Shown: positions 41,617-49,809 of the stretch, piece by piece | Position numbering within the stretch: the first letter of the stretch is position 1 | Layout of the letters: every line of letters begins with the position of its first letter | Assembly: GCA_001871195.1 (NCBI GenBank) | Contig: MNXA01000032.1 | Coordinates: 39,745 to 103,744 of the forward strand | Length of the DNA: 64,000 bases | Source of the DNA: Zetaproteobacteria bacterium CG1_02_55_237 | Lineage (GTDB): Bacteria; Pseudomonadota; Zetaproteobacteria; Mariprofundales; Mariprofundaceae | Reading direction: 5' to 3' | Notes under the pieces: generated by a model | Seen by the model: the letters and a program-made list of their open reading frames with translations, nothing else | What the model was told of the DNA's origin: nothing | The model's database searches: none | Position numbers and translations under genes: made by a program

Positions 41617-42791
41617 TGCGAATTTTTATCATCCTTGTTCTGGCGCTGGCGCTGGCCGCCCTGTTTGCACTATTTCCCGACGTTGCCAACGAAACCTTAA
41701 GCGTTCACGCCTTCGGCTGGCTTTTTGAAACCCGGCAGGGGCCATTCATTCTGGTTCTTGTGCTGGCGCTTGCTGTTTACTGGCTGGTGCGCCGCCTAGT
41801 GCTGGCCCTGCTGGCTGGTCCGGGTCAGTTATGGCAGGTACTGAAAACCGGTAGGAAGAAGCGCCGGGAAACCTACCTGTACGATGGACTTGCCGAATGG
41901 GTGGATATGCGTGGTGAGCGCGGCTGGAAATACTTCCGCAAGGCAAAGGGCTTTCTTCCTGAATGGGCCGATGTCCTGCTCACCCGTCTGCCGATGTCGC
42001 CAGCCGATATGCCGCTTCCTGCAGATGACGATGATGCCCTGCTCATAGCCCTTACCGCGCGCATGGCCAGTGATCCGCATGCATCGCCGAGGCCCGATCC
42101 GCGTGTTCGTCAGGCGCATCTGGATGCGTGGTTGCAAGCACATCCCGGCGCACCCCTGGCGCAGGAGCGCAAGGCTATCCTGCTAGAGGAAACAGAAAAC
42201 TGGTCTGGTCTGGTCGCCATGCTCGAGGATATTTGGAAGCGTGGTGGCAACTCGTCCTCGCGTGCTGCGCCGAAACTGGCTGCTGCCTATTTGCATCTGG
42301 CCAGGAGTGTTGCTCAAACCACGGATGGACGGGAAAAGAGCCTTGGCTATCTGCGCAAAGCACAACGCCTGCAACCTGCTTCAGGCGAGGTGGTATTGGC
42401 ACTGGGCCGCGCCTTGCTTGGCGAGGGGGATGCTTCTGCCTGTCGCAAGCTCTGGCTGGCGCATATCGAGCGGCATGACCATGCCGACATTGCCGTCGAG
42501 CTGCTTCCCCTGATGCATGAAGATGCCATGAAAACCTATCGCCGTATGGAGAAGAAGCGCGAATCGGAGTTAACACCAGCTCAGGCGCTGCTGCGCGCCG
42601 GCATGGCGCATGCGGCGGGGCTTTCCGGTCTGGCTGCGGAACATATGGACAAGTTGCTTGCCAGAAATCCATCACCGCAGGCATGGCGCACACTGGGCGA
42701 CTGGCGCCTGGAAAGCGGTGACGGGCAGGGTGCTGCCGAGGCTTATCTGCAGGCGCTGAATTTGACAGCGGCACTGCGGACGTCTATATAA
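41616..42791 (+). CDS. hemY: HemY-type TPR membrane protein
   Basis: Protein of 391 residues with two N-terminal transmembrane helices ('IFIILVLALALAALFALF' and 'FILVLVLALAVYWLVRRLV'), the HemY_N arrangement, followed by a helical TPR-like region ('AAAYLHLARS', 'LGYLRKAQRLQPASGEVVLA', 'AYLQALNL'). In enterobacteria the gene of this name lies in the hemCDXY operon and its role in heme synthesis is not defined; it is unrelated to the protoporphyrinogen oxidase also called HemY in Bacillus. It is the last gene before a strong terminator. Confidence 0.85.
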   Translation: MRIFIILVLALALAALFALFPDVANETLSVHAFGWLFETRQGPFILVLVLALAVYWLVRRLVLALLAGPGQLWQVLKTGRKKRRETYLYDGLAEWVDMRGERGWKYFRKAKGFLPEWADVLLTRLPMSPADMPLPADDDDALLIALTARMASDPHASPRPDPRVRQAHLDAWLQAHPGAPLAQERKAILLEETENWSGLVAMLEDIWKRGGNSSSRAAPKLAAAYLHLARSVAQTTDGREKSLGYLRKAQRLQPASGEVVLALGRALLGEGDASACRKLWLAHIERHDHADIAVELLPLMHEDAMKTYRRMEKKRESELTPAQALLRAGMAHAAGLSGLAAEHMDKLLARNPSPQAWRTLGDWRLESGDGQGAAEAYLQALNLTAALRTSI

Positions 42792-42801
42792 TAGATACCA
42801 T

Positions 42802-42851
42802 AGCAGCTCTCCAGAGCTGCTGGCGGTCACCGACGGGTGGCCGCCTTTTTT
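42802..42851 (+). terminator. tandem hairpins with T run ending the hem operon
   Basis: A first hairpin, AGCAGCTCT-CC-AGAGCTGCT (42802-42821), is followed at once by GGCGGTCACC-GACG-GGTGGCCGCC (42822-42845) and a run of six T. The second is a classic Rho-independent terminator with one G-T pair in the stem. It starts 10 bases after the hemY stop. Confidence 0.9.
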
Positions 42852-42894
42852 CTTTCCCTTGCATCGTAAGCAGTTCTCCCTTGCAATTCGGCGC

Positions 42895-43245
42895 ATGCAA
42901 GATCAAACGTGGCAAGCTATTGAGATTCCGGATGAGGGCGGGGCAACGGTCTTCACACTGAGTATTGCAGGGGCAAGGGAAGAGGGCTTTGTGGTTCGAA
43001 CCCGTGGGAAGCTGCATGCCTATATCAATCGTTGCCCGCATAACGGCAGTACGCTGGATTGGATGCCGGGGCGTTTCTTCTCCGAGGATGGGGAGGTGCT
43101 GGTGTGCCAGACGCATGGCGCCCTGTTTGCCCCTGACAGTGGCACCTGTTTGTCCGGCCCCTGTCCGCGTGGCCTCACCCCGCTCCCCCTGCGCGAGGAG
43201 GAAGGGCAATTATTTGTTCCCTCCATTCTCGATGCTGTCGAATAG
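42895..43245 (+). CDS. Rieske [2Fe-2S] domain protein
   Basis: Small protein of 116 residues consisting of one Rieske ferredoxin domain. Both cluster boxes are visible: 'NRCPHNGSTL' and, about 20 residues later, 'LVCQTHGALF', giving CxH and CxxH ligands. There is no signal peptide or membrane helix, so it is a soluble cytoplasmic ferredoxin-like protein. The start is taken at ATG 42895; an ATG at 42859 would extend into the terminator region. No oxygenase or reductase gene is next to it, so its redox partner is unknown. Confidence 0.88.
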   Translation: MQDQTWQAIEIPDEGGATVFTLSIAGAREEGFVVRTRGKLHAYINRCPHNGSTLDWMPGRFFSEDGEVLVCQTHGALFAPDSGTCLSGPCPRGLTPLPLREEEGQLFVPSILDAVE

Positions 43246-43359
43246 GCGTGAGTCGTTCATTTACCGCCCTCAGCAAGATATGCCGGAGGAAAAGTGAATT
43301 TTTAATATGTCGCATAGCATGACTTTTGACATCATGCGGCAAATAAACAGGAGATAAAC

Positions 43360-44178
43360 ATGCTCGAAAATATTGATATTGAAGCTTTGCTGAATGACTA
43401 CGCCTTTCCATGGGGCGTTAATATCTTCATGGCGCTGGCTATCTTTGTCATTGGTCGCTGGATTGCCCGCTTGCTCGTGGGTGTGGTCGCGAGGTTGATG
43501 AAGAAGGCCAAAGTGGACCCCATACTGATCGGTTTTGTCACCTCCATTGTTAATGCCGTGTTGCTGCTTTTCATTATCATTGCTGCGCTGGACCGGCTTG
43601 GCGTAAATACGACATCCTTCATTGCCCTGATTGGTGCGGCTGGCTTGGCTGTCGGCTTGGCCCTGCAGGGTTCGCTGCAGAATTTTGCTTCGGGCGTCCT
43701 GCTTATTATCTTCCGCCCGTTCAAGGTTGGTGATTACATCGAGGCGGGTGGCACAGCAGGTGTCGTTGAGGAAATCGGCATCTTCAGCACTCGTATGAGA
43801 ACCGGCGACAACCGCGAGATCATCGTGCCCAATGGTGCTATCTACGGCAGTAACATCACCAACTACTCGGCACGCGATACGCGCCGTATCGATATGGTGT
43901 TCGGTATCGGTTACGACTCAGACCTGCGTAAGGCACGGGAAATTATTGAAACCATTCTGGCTGCTGACGAGCGCATTCTGAAAGAGCCGGTACCGTTGGT
44001 TGCCGTTGGCGAGCTGGCCAGCTCAAGCGTCAATTTCAATGTGCGCCCGTGGGTGGCAAGTGGCGATTATTGGGCTGTTCGTTTCGAACTCAACGAGAAA
44101 ATCAAACTGGCCTTCGATGATGCCGGTATTTCCATCCCCTATCCGCAGATGGACGTGTACCTGCACAAAAAGGACTAA
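43360..44178 (+). CDS. mscS: small-conductance mechanosensitive channel MscS
   Basis: MscS of 272 residues, which opens on membrane tension during hypo-osmotic shock. Three N-terminal helices are visible; the pore helix has the Gly/Ala-rich 'GAAGLAVGLALQGSLQNFAS'. The beta domain follows with 'FRPFKVGDYIEAGGTAGVV' and 'VPNGAIYGSNITNYSARDTR'. The length is close to E. coli MscS (286). The ATG has AGGAG upstream. A terminator follows its stop, and it appears monocistronic. Confidence 0.96.
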   Translation: MLENIDIEALLNDYAFPWGVNIFMALAIFVIGRWIARLLVGVVARLMKKAKVDPILIGFVTSIVNAVLLLFIIIAALDRLGVNTTSFIALIGAAGLAVGLALQGSLQNFASGVLLIIFRPFKVGDYIEAGGTAGVVEEIGIFSTRMRTGDNREIIVPNGAIYGSNITNYSARDTRRIDMVFGIGYDSDLRKAREIIETILAADERILKEPVPLVAVGELASSSVNFNVRPWVASGDYWAVRFELNEKIKLAFDDAGISIPYPQMDVYLHKKD

Positions 44179-44197
44179 GTCGATCAGGTATTCTTGC

Positions 44198-44227
44198 AAC
44201 GCCCCTGCTTAGGCAGGGGCGTTTTTT
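44198..44227 (+). terminator. Rho-independent terminator of mscS
   Basis: AACGCCCCTGC-TTAG-GCAGGGGCGTT followed by TTTTT, 20 bases after the mscS stop. It is a perfect stem of about eleven pairs with a tetraloop and T run, oriented for the plus strand. Confidence 0.93.
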
Positions 44228-44237
44228 ATTTCAGGCC

Positions 44238-44903
44238 CTAGTACGGTATTTCCTGTCCGTCGAAGGCGATAAAGGCTCCCGGCGCATAATCGCGTGCCCG
44301 CTCGATTACATCCGCCATGCCGCTTACTGAGTCCTCAACATCAATGAGGCCGGTTTGATGCGTCATATCCGTACGTACCCATCCTGGATGCAGGGTGATT
44401 ACATGCACACTTGCCGGTGCCAAATCGACAGCCATGGATTTCGACACAATGACCAGCGCAGCCTTGGCGGCACGGTAGGCATAGGTGCCGCCGCTGCTGT
44501 TATCACCGCTTGAGCCCATCTTGGAACTGAGGTTGGCAATCACACCGCCGCGCACCATGCGTTTATGTAGGCGCTGCACGACGCGTAGCGGCCCGATGCA
44601 ATCGACATTGAATACGTCCTGCATGACCGCAGGCCTTACCTTATCCAGCTCCTGACCATCCTTGCCCGGTCCGTAGATGCCGGCGCAATTAATCAACAGA
44701 TCGATATGTTCAGGCAGTTCTCCCAGCGGCTCATCATCCTCGCCCACATCCCATTGCAGCAGGTGCAGGCCGGAATGCTTGATATCTGCCAGTCCGCCGA
44801 TATCAGCGCGATGCCCTGCCCATACATCGTGCCCGGTTCCCAGATAGTGCTGCACAAAGCCCAGCCCGAGGCCACGGTTGCCTCCGGTGATCAGTACATT
44901 CAT
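44238..44903 (-). CDS. short-chain dehydrogenase/reductase
   Basis: Classical SDR of 221 residues. The cofactor site is 'VLITGGNRGLGLGFVQHYL', the structural motif is 'LLINCAGIYGPG' (NxAG type), the Ser is in 'ANLSSKMGSSGD' and the catalytic Tyr and Lys are in 'YAYRAAKAALV'. It ends with a PG-type loop 'TLHPGWVRTDMT'. It resembles the C-factor/CsgA-like group of SDRs, but the substrate cannot be read from sequence. The ATG has GGAGG upstream. The gene is divergent from the NusG-II gene and convergent with mscS. Confidence 0.88.
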   Translation of the reverse strand: MNVLITGGNRGLGLGFVQHYLGTGHDVWAGHRADIGGLADIKHSGLHLLQWDVGEDDEPLGELPEHIDLLINCAGIYGPGKDGQELDKVRPAVMQDVFNVDCIGPLRVVQRLHKRMVRGGVIANLSSKMGSSGDNSSGGTYAYRAAKAALVIVSKSMAVDLAPASVHVITLHPGWVRTDMTHQTGLIDVEDSVSGMADVIERARDYAPGAFIAFDGQEIPY

Positions 44904-44952
44904 CAGTTTCCTCCGTCACACTTTGCTTTGCCAAAGCTGATACACTTGACGC

Positions 44953-45366
44953 ATGAATTCGAGTCCTTCATTGCGCGGCCTGCTACGGCGTATTTCCGGC
45001 ACATGGACGGATCGCCTGCTGCTGGTCTTTGTGTTGGCCGCTATTGTCTTCGGCTGGATGCATATCCGGCAATTGGCCGGTGGTGGTGAGGTCATGGTGG
45101 ACATCTATCGCGGTCAAACGCTGCTTGCCGAATATCCGCTGCATAGTGCGAATCCGGTGCATTTCGTTGCTGCTGGCGAGATCGGCGAAACCGATATTCT
45201 CATCGCGGATGGTGAGGTTGCCATCAGTGAATCCCCGTGCACGGGCAAACAATGTATTCGCGCCGGTCACAAGCATCGCATCGGCGACATGCTGGTTTGC
45301 TTGCCGAATCGCATCCTTGTAAGCATTCGCGGGGATGCGAAAGCCTTCGACGCGATGCTAGAGTAG
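44953..45366 (+). CDS. NusG domain II-containing membrane protein
   Basis: Protein of 137 residues with one N-terminal transmembrane helix ('LLLVFVLAAIVFGWMHI') and an exported beta-rich NusG_II domain, recognisable by 'DGEVAISESPCTGKQCIRAG' and the ending 'LVCLPNRILVSI'. The conserved pair of cysteines in 'SPCTGKQC' would lie outside the cytoplasm. It is found next to Gx transporter genes in many bacteria, as here (4-base gap). Its function is not established. It is unrelated in role to the transcription factor NusG. Confidence 0.85.
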   Translation: MNSSPSLRGLLRRISGTWTDRLLLVFVLAAIVFGWMHIRQLAGGGEVMVDIYRGQTLLAEYPLHSANPVHFVAAGEIGETDILIADGEVAISESPCTGKQCIRAGHKHRIGDMLVCLPNRILVSIRGDAKAFDAMLE

Positions 45367-45370
45367 CCCG

Positions 45371-45970
45371 ATGTCGGCATCCCATCAGCTCAGCGCTGTC
45401 TCCCAAACCTGCGCCACTTCCCGCCCGTCTCTTGAAGACTTACACCGCAAGGCGCAATGGATGGCGTTATTGATGCTGGCCGTTGGCATTCATGTACTGG
45501 AGTCCGCATTGCCAGGCCTCGGCCCGTGGTTCAAACCGGGACTTGCCAATATTGTTACCCTGATTGCGCTGATCATGCTTGGCCCGAAAGAGGCGCTGAT
45601 GCTGGCGGTGGCGCGCGTGGTGGTTGGCGCCCTGTTCATCGGCACCTTGTTCACCCCCACCTTTATCATGAGCCTGAGCGGTGCTTTGGCTGCGGCGCTG
45701 GTCATGCTGGCCGCATGGCGAAGCATTCCCGGCATTAGTCTTATTGGCATCAGCCTGCTGGGTGCAGTGGCGCACATGCTGGTGCAGTTCGTGACAGTGG
45801 AAGCGCTATTCATCCAGCAAACCGCCCTGTTTTATCTGTTGCCGCCCTTCCTGCTCGTTGCCGCCATAACCGGTTGGCTCAATGGTGTTGCTGCGCAATA
45901 CATCACCGATCACCTGCGCAGCACAAGACCTGCGATGGAAGAAGCCGTACCGGGTGCTGCACATGGCTAA
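45371..45970 (+). CDS. Gx transporter family membrane protein
   Basis: Integral membrane protein of 199 residues with about five to six helices. 'ALPGLGPWFKPGLANIVTLI' and the repeated Gly/Ala-rich helices fit the Gx transporter family, long mislabelled heptaprenyl diphosphate synthase component I. It carries no prenyltransferase motif (no DDxxD). Such proteins resemble the S components of ECF-type uptake systems, which suggests small-molecule transport; the substrate is unknown. The N-terminal ~35 residues are polar and variable. It overlaps the next gene by 8 bases. Confidence 0.82.
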   Translation: MSASHQLSAVSQTCATSRPSLEDLHRKAQWMALLMLAVGIHVLESALPGLGPWFKPGLANIVTLIALIMLGPKEALMLAVARVVVGALFIGTLFTPTFIMSLSGALAAALVMLAAWRSIPGISLIGISLLGAVAHMLVQFVTVEALFIQQTALFYLLPPFLLVAAITGWLNGVAAQYITDHLRSTRPAMEEAVPGAAHG

Positions 45971-46880
45971 TCCTGTTTCTCCCGAGGGACGGCGCTGGAG
46001 CGTTTCGTTTGTTGCTTCCATAAGCTGCCATGTGCTGCTTGCCGTGCTCATTACCTGGCAGCATGTCAACAAACCCATTCCGAAACACAGTTTGCCGCAA
46101 AGTATGGATGTGGTGCTGCTGAGCCCTGAAAAGAGCAAGGCCACCAAGGCGCCTGAAAAGGCCGAGGCCATCTCCAACAGGAATGCCGAAGGTGGTAGCA
46201 GCAAGTCGGAGGATAAATTCACGCGCGCCGCCAAGTCACCCATGCCCGGTGAGCAGCCAAGGCCTTCAAAGCCGGCCGCACCAGAGCAGCCGCGCACCCC
46301 GCCGCCACCACCAACCCCGAAGCCGCAGCAGCAGGCACGCACCCTGACCGCCAAGGGACCAATGCTGGAGCCGCCCGAGCCGCCTAAAAAGCCACCAGAG
46401 AAGCAGGTGAAGAAACAGCCGCAGCAACCGCCGCGTATTCCGCTGTCCAATCTGATGCCGTCGAGCATGGCCTTGGCCGAGCTGTCGCGTGATTTTGAAC
46501 GCGAGCGGCGCCTGAAAAAGATGCTGTCGCGCGAGGCGGATATCCCGATCAACACCCGTGAGGCAAGGTATGCGCCGTATGCGCATCAGCTGGTGCGTGC
46601 GCTGGAAGAACAGTGGCGACCGGGTCAGGCAAATTACCGCGAGCATGACGAGGATGAGCGTCGTGCTTTGTTGCGCCTGACGATTGAAAAGGACGGTTCC
46701 CTTGGTGGTATCGAAATTCTGCGCCCCAGCCCGATCGGGCCGCTCAACGACAGTGCCATTGCCGCTATCCATGCGGCCTCTCCTTTCCGGCCGCTGCCCA
46801 GTACATGGGGCCTGGATCGTGTCAGCTTTTACCTGACCTTTGAGGTGCTTGAGGACCGCTTTGTCTTCCATCCCATGTAG
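45963..46880 (+). CDS. TonB-like energy transducer/periplasmic-spanning protein
   Basis: Protein of 305 residues with a short cytoplasmic head, one transmembrane helix ('SFVASISCHVLLAVLITW'), a Pro/Lys-rich periplasmic spacer ('PPPPPTPKPQQQ', 'PPEPPKKPPEKQVKKQ') and a C-terminal TonB-type domain with 'LLRLTIEKDGSLGGIEIL' and 'AAIHAASPFRPLP'. This is the layout of TonB or TolA. exbB, exbD and tolQR are not in the window. The ATG at 45963 overlaps the Gx transporter stop, suggesting coupling. Confidence 0.82.
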   Translation: MANPVSPEGRRWSVSFVASISCHVLLAVLITWQHVNKPIPKHSLPQSMDVVLLSPEKSKATKAPEKAEAISNRNAEGGSSKSEDKFTRAAKSPMPGEQPRPSKPAAPEQPRTPPPPPTPKPQQQARTLTAKGPMLEPPEPPKKPPEKQVKKQPQQPPRIPLSNLMPSSMALAELSRDFERERRLKKMLSREADIPINTREARYAPYAHQLVRALEEQWRPGQANYREHDEDERRALLRLTIEKDGSLGGIEILRPSPIGPLNDSAIAAIHAASPFRPLPSTWGLDRVSFYLTFEVLEDRFVFHPM

Positions 46881-47832
46881 CGGGCGCGCCGGCGCCCTGC
46901 TCGGCTGGTACGCCTCCCACGCCCGTGACCTTCCCTGGCGGCACACGCAGGATCCATATCCAATCTGGGTATCAGAAATTATGTTGCAGCAGACGCAGGT
47001 GGCAACTGTGTTGCCGCGCTTTGCAGCATGGTTCGAGACCTTCCCCGACATTGCCACGCTGGCCCAAGCTGAGCTCGATAGCGTACTCAAGGCATGGGAG
47101 GGTTTGGGTTATTACCGCCGTGCCCGCTTTATCCACAGCGCAGCGCAAACCATTGTTGAGCGTCACGGCAGTGTTTTTCCGTGTGATTTCGATGCTCTCC
47201 TGAGCCTGCCCGGCATCGGCCGTTCCACCGCTGGTGCCATTGCCTCTTTCTGTTTCGGGATGAATACGCCGGTGCTCGATGGCAATGTGAAGCGGGTGCT
47301 CAGGCGCTGGCAGGCGGAACCTGAGGCCTCAGACAAGCGACTCTGGCAGTTGGCCCAGGAGGCCATTGATGCCTCAGGTGAACCCGACACCTGGAATCAG
47401 GCGATGATGGAACTGGGCGCCATGCTGTGCATACCGGCTGCTCCGGCCTGTCAGCTTTGCCCCATGCAACAGCATTGCGCATCGGCTTTCGAGGTAAATA
47501 TAGCCAGCGAAAAAAAGGCGGCCGTTCGAGTTCGCGATGTGCATTGGCAGGTGCATCTGCATGTCGATAAAGCGCAGGGCATCTGGTTGATGCAACGCCC
47601 GGACACCGGCATCTGGGCCGGTCTTTGGACACCGCCGATTAGCGAACTGGCAGTGGCACCGGGCACTTCACCTTGTCATATCCATCAACTGACTCACCGC
47701 CGCCTGCACCTCTATATGGATGTTTCAGGCAATCCCCCTTCGGGTGACGGGCAATGGGTTGCTGATATCGGGAAATTTGCATTACCCACCGGCATTCATC
47801 AGTTGCTTGCCAAGCGCGGAATCACAACTTGA
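46861..47832 (+). CDS. mutY: A/G-specific adenine glycosylase MutY
   Basis: MutY of about 323 residues, which removes adenine mispaired with 8-oxoguanine. The catalytic Glu is in 'WVSEIMLQQTQVATVLPRF', the helix-hairpin-helix with catalytic Asp in 'LPGIGRSTAGAIASF' and 'TPVLDGNVKRVL', and the [4Fe-4S] ligands form C-x6-C-x2-C-x5-C in 'CIPAAPACQLCPMQQHC'. The C-terminal NUDIX-like domain is shortened but present. No ATG exists at the N-terminus; I choose TTG 46861, which has GAGG 6 bases upstream. It overlaps the 3' end of the tonB-like gene by 20 bases. Confidence 0.94.
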   Translation: MSSIPCSGRAGALLGWYASHARDLPWRHTQDPYPIWVSEIMLQQTQVATVLPRFAAWFETFPDIATLAQAELDSVLKAWEGLGYYRRARFIHSAAQTIVERHGSVFPCDFDALLSLPGIGRSTAGAIASFCFGMNTPVLDGNVKRVLRRWQAEPEASDKRLWQLAQEAIDASGEPDTWNQAMMELGAMLCIPAAPACQLCPMQQHCASAFEVNIASEKKAAVRVRDVHWQVHLHVDKAQGIWLMQRPDTGIWAGLWTPPISELAVAPGTSPCHIHQLTHRRLHLYMDVSGNPPSGDGQWVADIGKFALPTGIHQLLAKRGITT

Positions 47833-47848
47833 GTTTATGGAGGACATC

Positions 47849-48175
47849 ATGGGTCTGAAGCAGCAAGCATGTAAGCCCTGTCAGGGCGGCGAAGCGCCGC
47901 TATCCCTTGAGGCGGCTCAGGCCATGCTCGCCGATGTGTCCGGCTGGGAGCTGAACAGGGAGGCCACCCGCCTGTCGCGCCATTTCAGCTTTGCCGATTT
48001 CGTCACGGCCCAGGCCTTTGCCTTGCGTGTTGGCGAATTGGCCGAGCGCGAGGGTCATCATCCGGTATTGAGCTATAGCTGGGGATACTGCGATGTGGTG
48101 TTTTACACCCACAAAATCGGTGGCCTGCACGAAAATGATTTCATCATGGCCGCCAAGGTCAACGCCCTGAGTTAG
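47849..48175 (+). CDS. phhB: 4a-hydroxytetrahydrobiopterin dehydratase (pterin carbinolamine dehydratase)
   Basis: PCD/DCoH-family protein of 108 residues. The active-site motif is present as 'EREGHHPVLSYSWGYCDVVF' (EGHHP), followed by 'YTHKIGGLHENDFIMAAKV'. In bacteria it recycles pterin cofactor or assists molybdopterin-linked chemistry. The ATG at 47849 follows GGAGG at 5 bases, so it is preferred over ATG 47837. No phenylalanine hydroxylase gene is visible here, so the physiological substrate is unclear. Confidence 0.93.
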   Translation: MGLKQQACKPCQGGEAPLSLEAAQAMLADVSGWELNREATRLSRHFSFADFVTAQAFALRVGELAEREGHHPVLSYSWGYCDVVFYTHKIGGLHENDFIMAAKVNALS

Positions 48176-48188
48176 ATTTCAAATCCTG

Positions 48189-48249
48189 CACCACAGAGAG
48201 CACAGAGAAAGGCATAAGAACAGATTCTATCTCTGTGCTCTCTGTGGTG
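48189..48249. repeat. perfect 20-base inverted repeat of the CACAGAG type
   Basis: CACCACAGAGAGCACAGAGA (48189-48208) and its exact reverse complement (48230-48249) are separated by 21 bases. The whole can fold into a long hairpin between two convergent genes. The right arm is followed by AATCTTTTG, a poor T run, so it might end transcription weakly. Similar CACAGAG-rich sequences occur as short interspersed intergenic elements in several bacterial genomes (from memory). Confidence 0.8.
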
Positions 48250-48272
48250 AATCTTTTGTTTAGCCTGTTTCT

Positions 48273-49673
48273 CTAGTCCCCGGTGCAGATGCGTTCCACC
48301 AGCTGCTTCACAGTGGGGATGAAGCCATTGGCATAAAATGGGTCCTGAGCAAAACGATAGGCGGCATGGCCGGCAAACATCAGATGTGAGCTTGGATCGG
48401 ATCCGTGGGCGATGCTTTGCAGGGTTTTCTGGATGCAGAAACTTCTTGGGTCCGCCTTGCGACCGGTCGTTCCTGCTTCGTTGGCAGCCCAGTTGGAAAA
48501 GCTGCATTGCGACAGGCAACCCATGCAGGCCAGCTGATCCTCGCGAATCTCCTTGGCTTTTTCCGGACTGACGAACACGAATGTGGAATCAGGGGTCGGC
48601 AGGGCTTTGGTGAAGCCTTCCTCCATCCACTCGGCAATGCTCTTGCGATCCTGTTTGGTAACAAACACCTCTTTGTTGCGCACGCCGAAACAGAAGGATT
48701 CGACATGATCGCCTGTAGGGTGATCGACAAAGGCAATCTCGCGATCGGCCCGGTCATAGAGCTCGTGCAGGAACTGATTGTAAACTGCCGAGGAGTAAAA
48801 GCCGGTCGGCGAGAATTTATTCAGCCGGATATCGCCTTCCTTGAGCTGCATCAGGCGCTTTTTCCAGACATCTGATATAGGGCTTTCCTGAGTCAGCATC
48901 GGACGGGTGCCGTACTGAAAGGTGATCGGTCCGATCTCCGAATTATCCAGCCAGTTGGCCCATTCGCGCAGGAACCAAACGCCACCGGCCATGACAATCG
49001 GCGTATTCTGCAGGCCGAACTCGTTCATGGTTTTACGTAACTCGGCGACGCGCGGGTAGGGATCGCCCGGTACCAGCGGATCCTCGGAGTTGGACAGGCC
49101 GTTGTGTCCGCCGGCCAGCCACGGATCTTCATACACCACCCCGCCCAGCCATTCGGGATGTTTGCGGTAGGAGCGCAGCCACAGGGCACGGAAGGCGCGG
49201 GCCGAGGAGATGATGGGGTAATAATAAACCTGATAATGCGCTGCAATCGGGGCCAGGCGGAACGGCATGCCGGCACCGCAGGTGACACCGTGGACGAGGC
49301 CTTTCGCCCCCTCCAGGACACCGGTCAGCACATGTTCGGCGCCGCCCATTTCCCAAAGGATGTTGGCATGGATGCGACCCTCGCCCCCTGCTACCTCATG
49401 CGCGGCCTTTGCCTGCGAAACCCCGCCGGCAATAGCCTGCGTGACCAGTTCACCAAAGCGTTCTTTGCGGCTGCGCCCGTGGTAAACGGTGCGGGTGATG
49501 TTGCCATGCTCATCAACACTGTCGGCATTCACTGCGGAGAAGGTTCCCACCCCGCCGGCGGCTGCCCAGGCGCCGGAGCTTTCGCCGTTGGAGACAGCCA
49601 CGCCTTTGCCCCCCTCAATTAGCGGAAGCACCTCTTTGCCAGAGATCATTAATGGTTTGAGCGAAATGGACAT
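48273..49673 (-). CDS. nitronate monooxygenase-like flavin oxidoreductase with Cys cluster
   Basis: FMN-dependent TIM-barrel protein of 466 residues of the nitronate monooxygenase/2-nitropropane dioxygenase superfamily. It has 'AVSNGESSGAWAAAGGVGTF', 'HGVTCGAGMPFRLAPIAAHY', 'TPIVMAGGVWFLREW' and 'ITFQYGTRPMLTQESP'. A C-terminal Cys cluster, Cys383, Cys386, Cys390 and Cys413 ('CMGCLSQC' plus 'RSFCIQK'), is unusual for classical NMO and suggests a metal or Fe-S site. The ATG at 49673 follows AAGGAA. The natural substrate is unknown. It is divergent from ald. Confidence 0.82.
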   Translation of the reverse strand: MSISLKPLMISGKEVLPLIEGGKGVAVSNGESSGAWAAAGGVGTFSAVNADSVDEHGNITRTVYHGRSRKERFGELVTQAIAGGVSQAKAAHEVAGGEGRIHANILWEMGGAEHVLTGVLEGAKGLVHGVTCGAGMPFRLAPIAAHYQVYYYPIISSARAFRALWLRSYRKHPEWLGGVVYEDPWLAGGHNGLSNSEDPLVPGDPYPRVAELRKTMNEFGLQNTPIVMAGGVWFLREWANWLDNSEIGPITFQYGTRPMLTQESPISDVWKKRLMQLKEGDIRLNKFSPTGFYSSAVYNQFLHELYDRADREIAFVDHPTGDHVESFCFGVRNKEVFVTKQDRKSIAEWMEEGFTKALPTPDSTFVFVSPEKAKEIREDQLACMGCLSQCSFSNWAANEAGTTGRKADPRSFCIQKTLQSIAHGSDPSSHLMFAGHAAYRFAQDPFYANGFIPTVKQLVERICTGD

Positions 49674-49809
49674 ACTGGTTCCTTGGCGGTTGGTTGCCGC
49701 ATTGCTAACACTAGCCAACCTGCCGTTAACTGGAAACAGTCAGCCGCATGCCAGTGTATTTTGCGTTATAATGTTGTCAGCACCTGTATGGGGCAATAGT
49801 GAGGCAAGG

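Noticed and set aside
43326..43331. TTGACA upstream of mscS as a -35 box
   Set aside because: At 16-18 bases downstream there is only the ribosome site and no -10-like hexamer.
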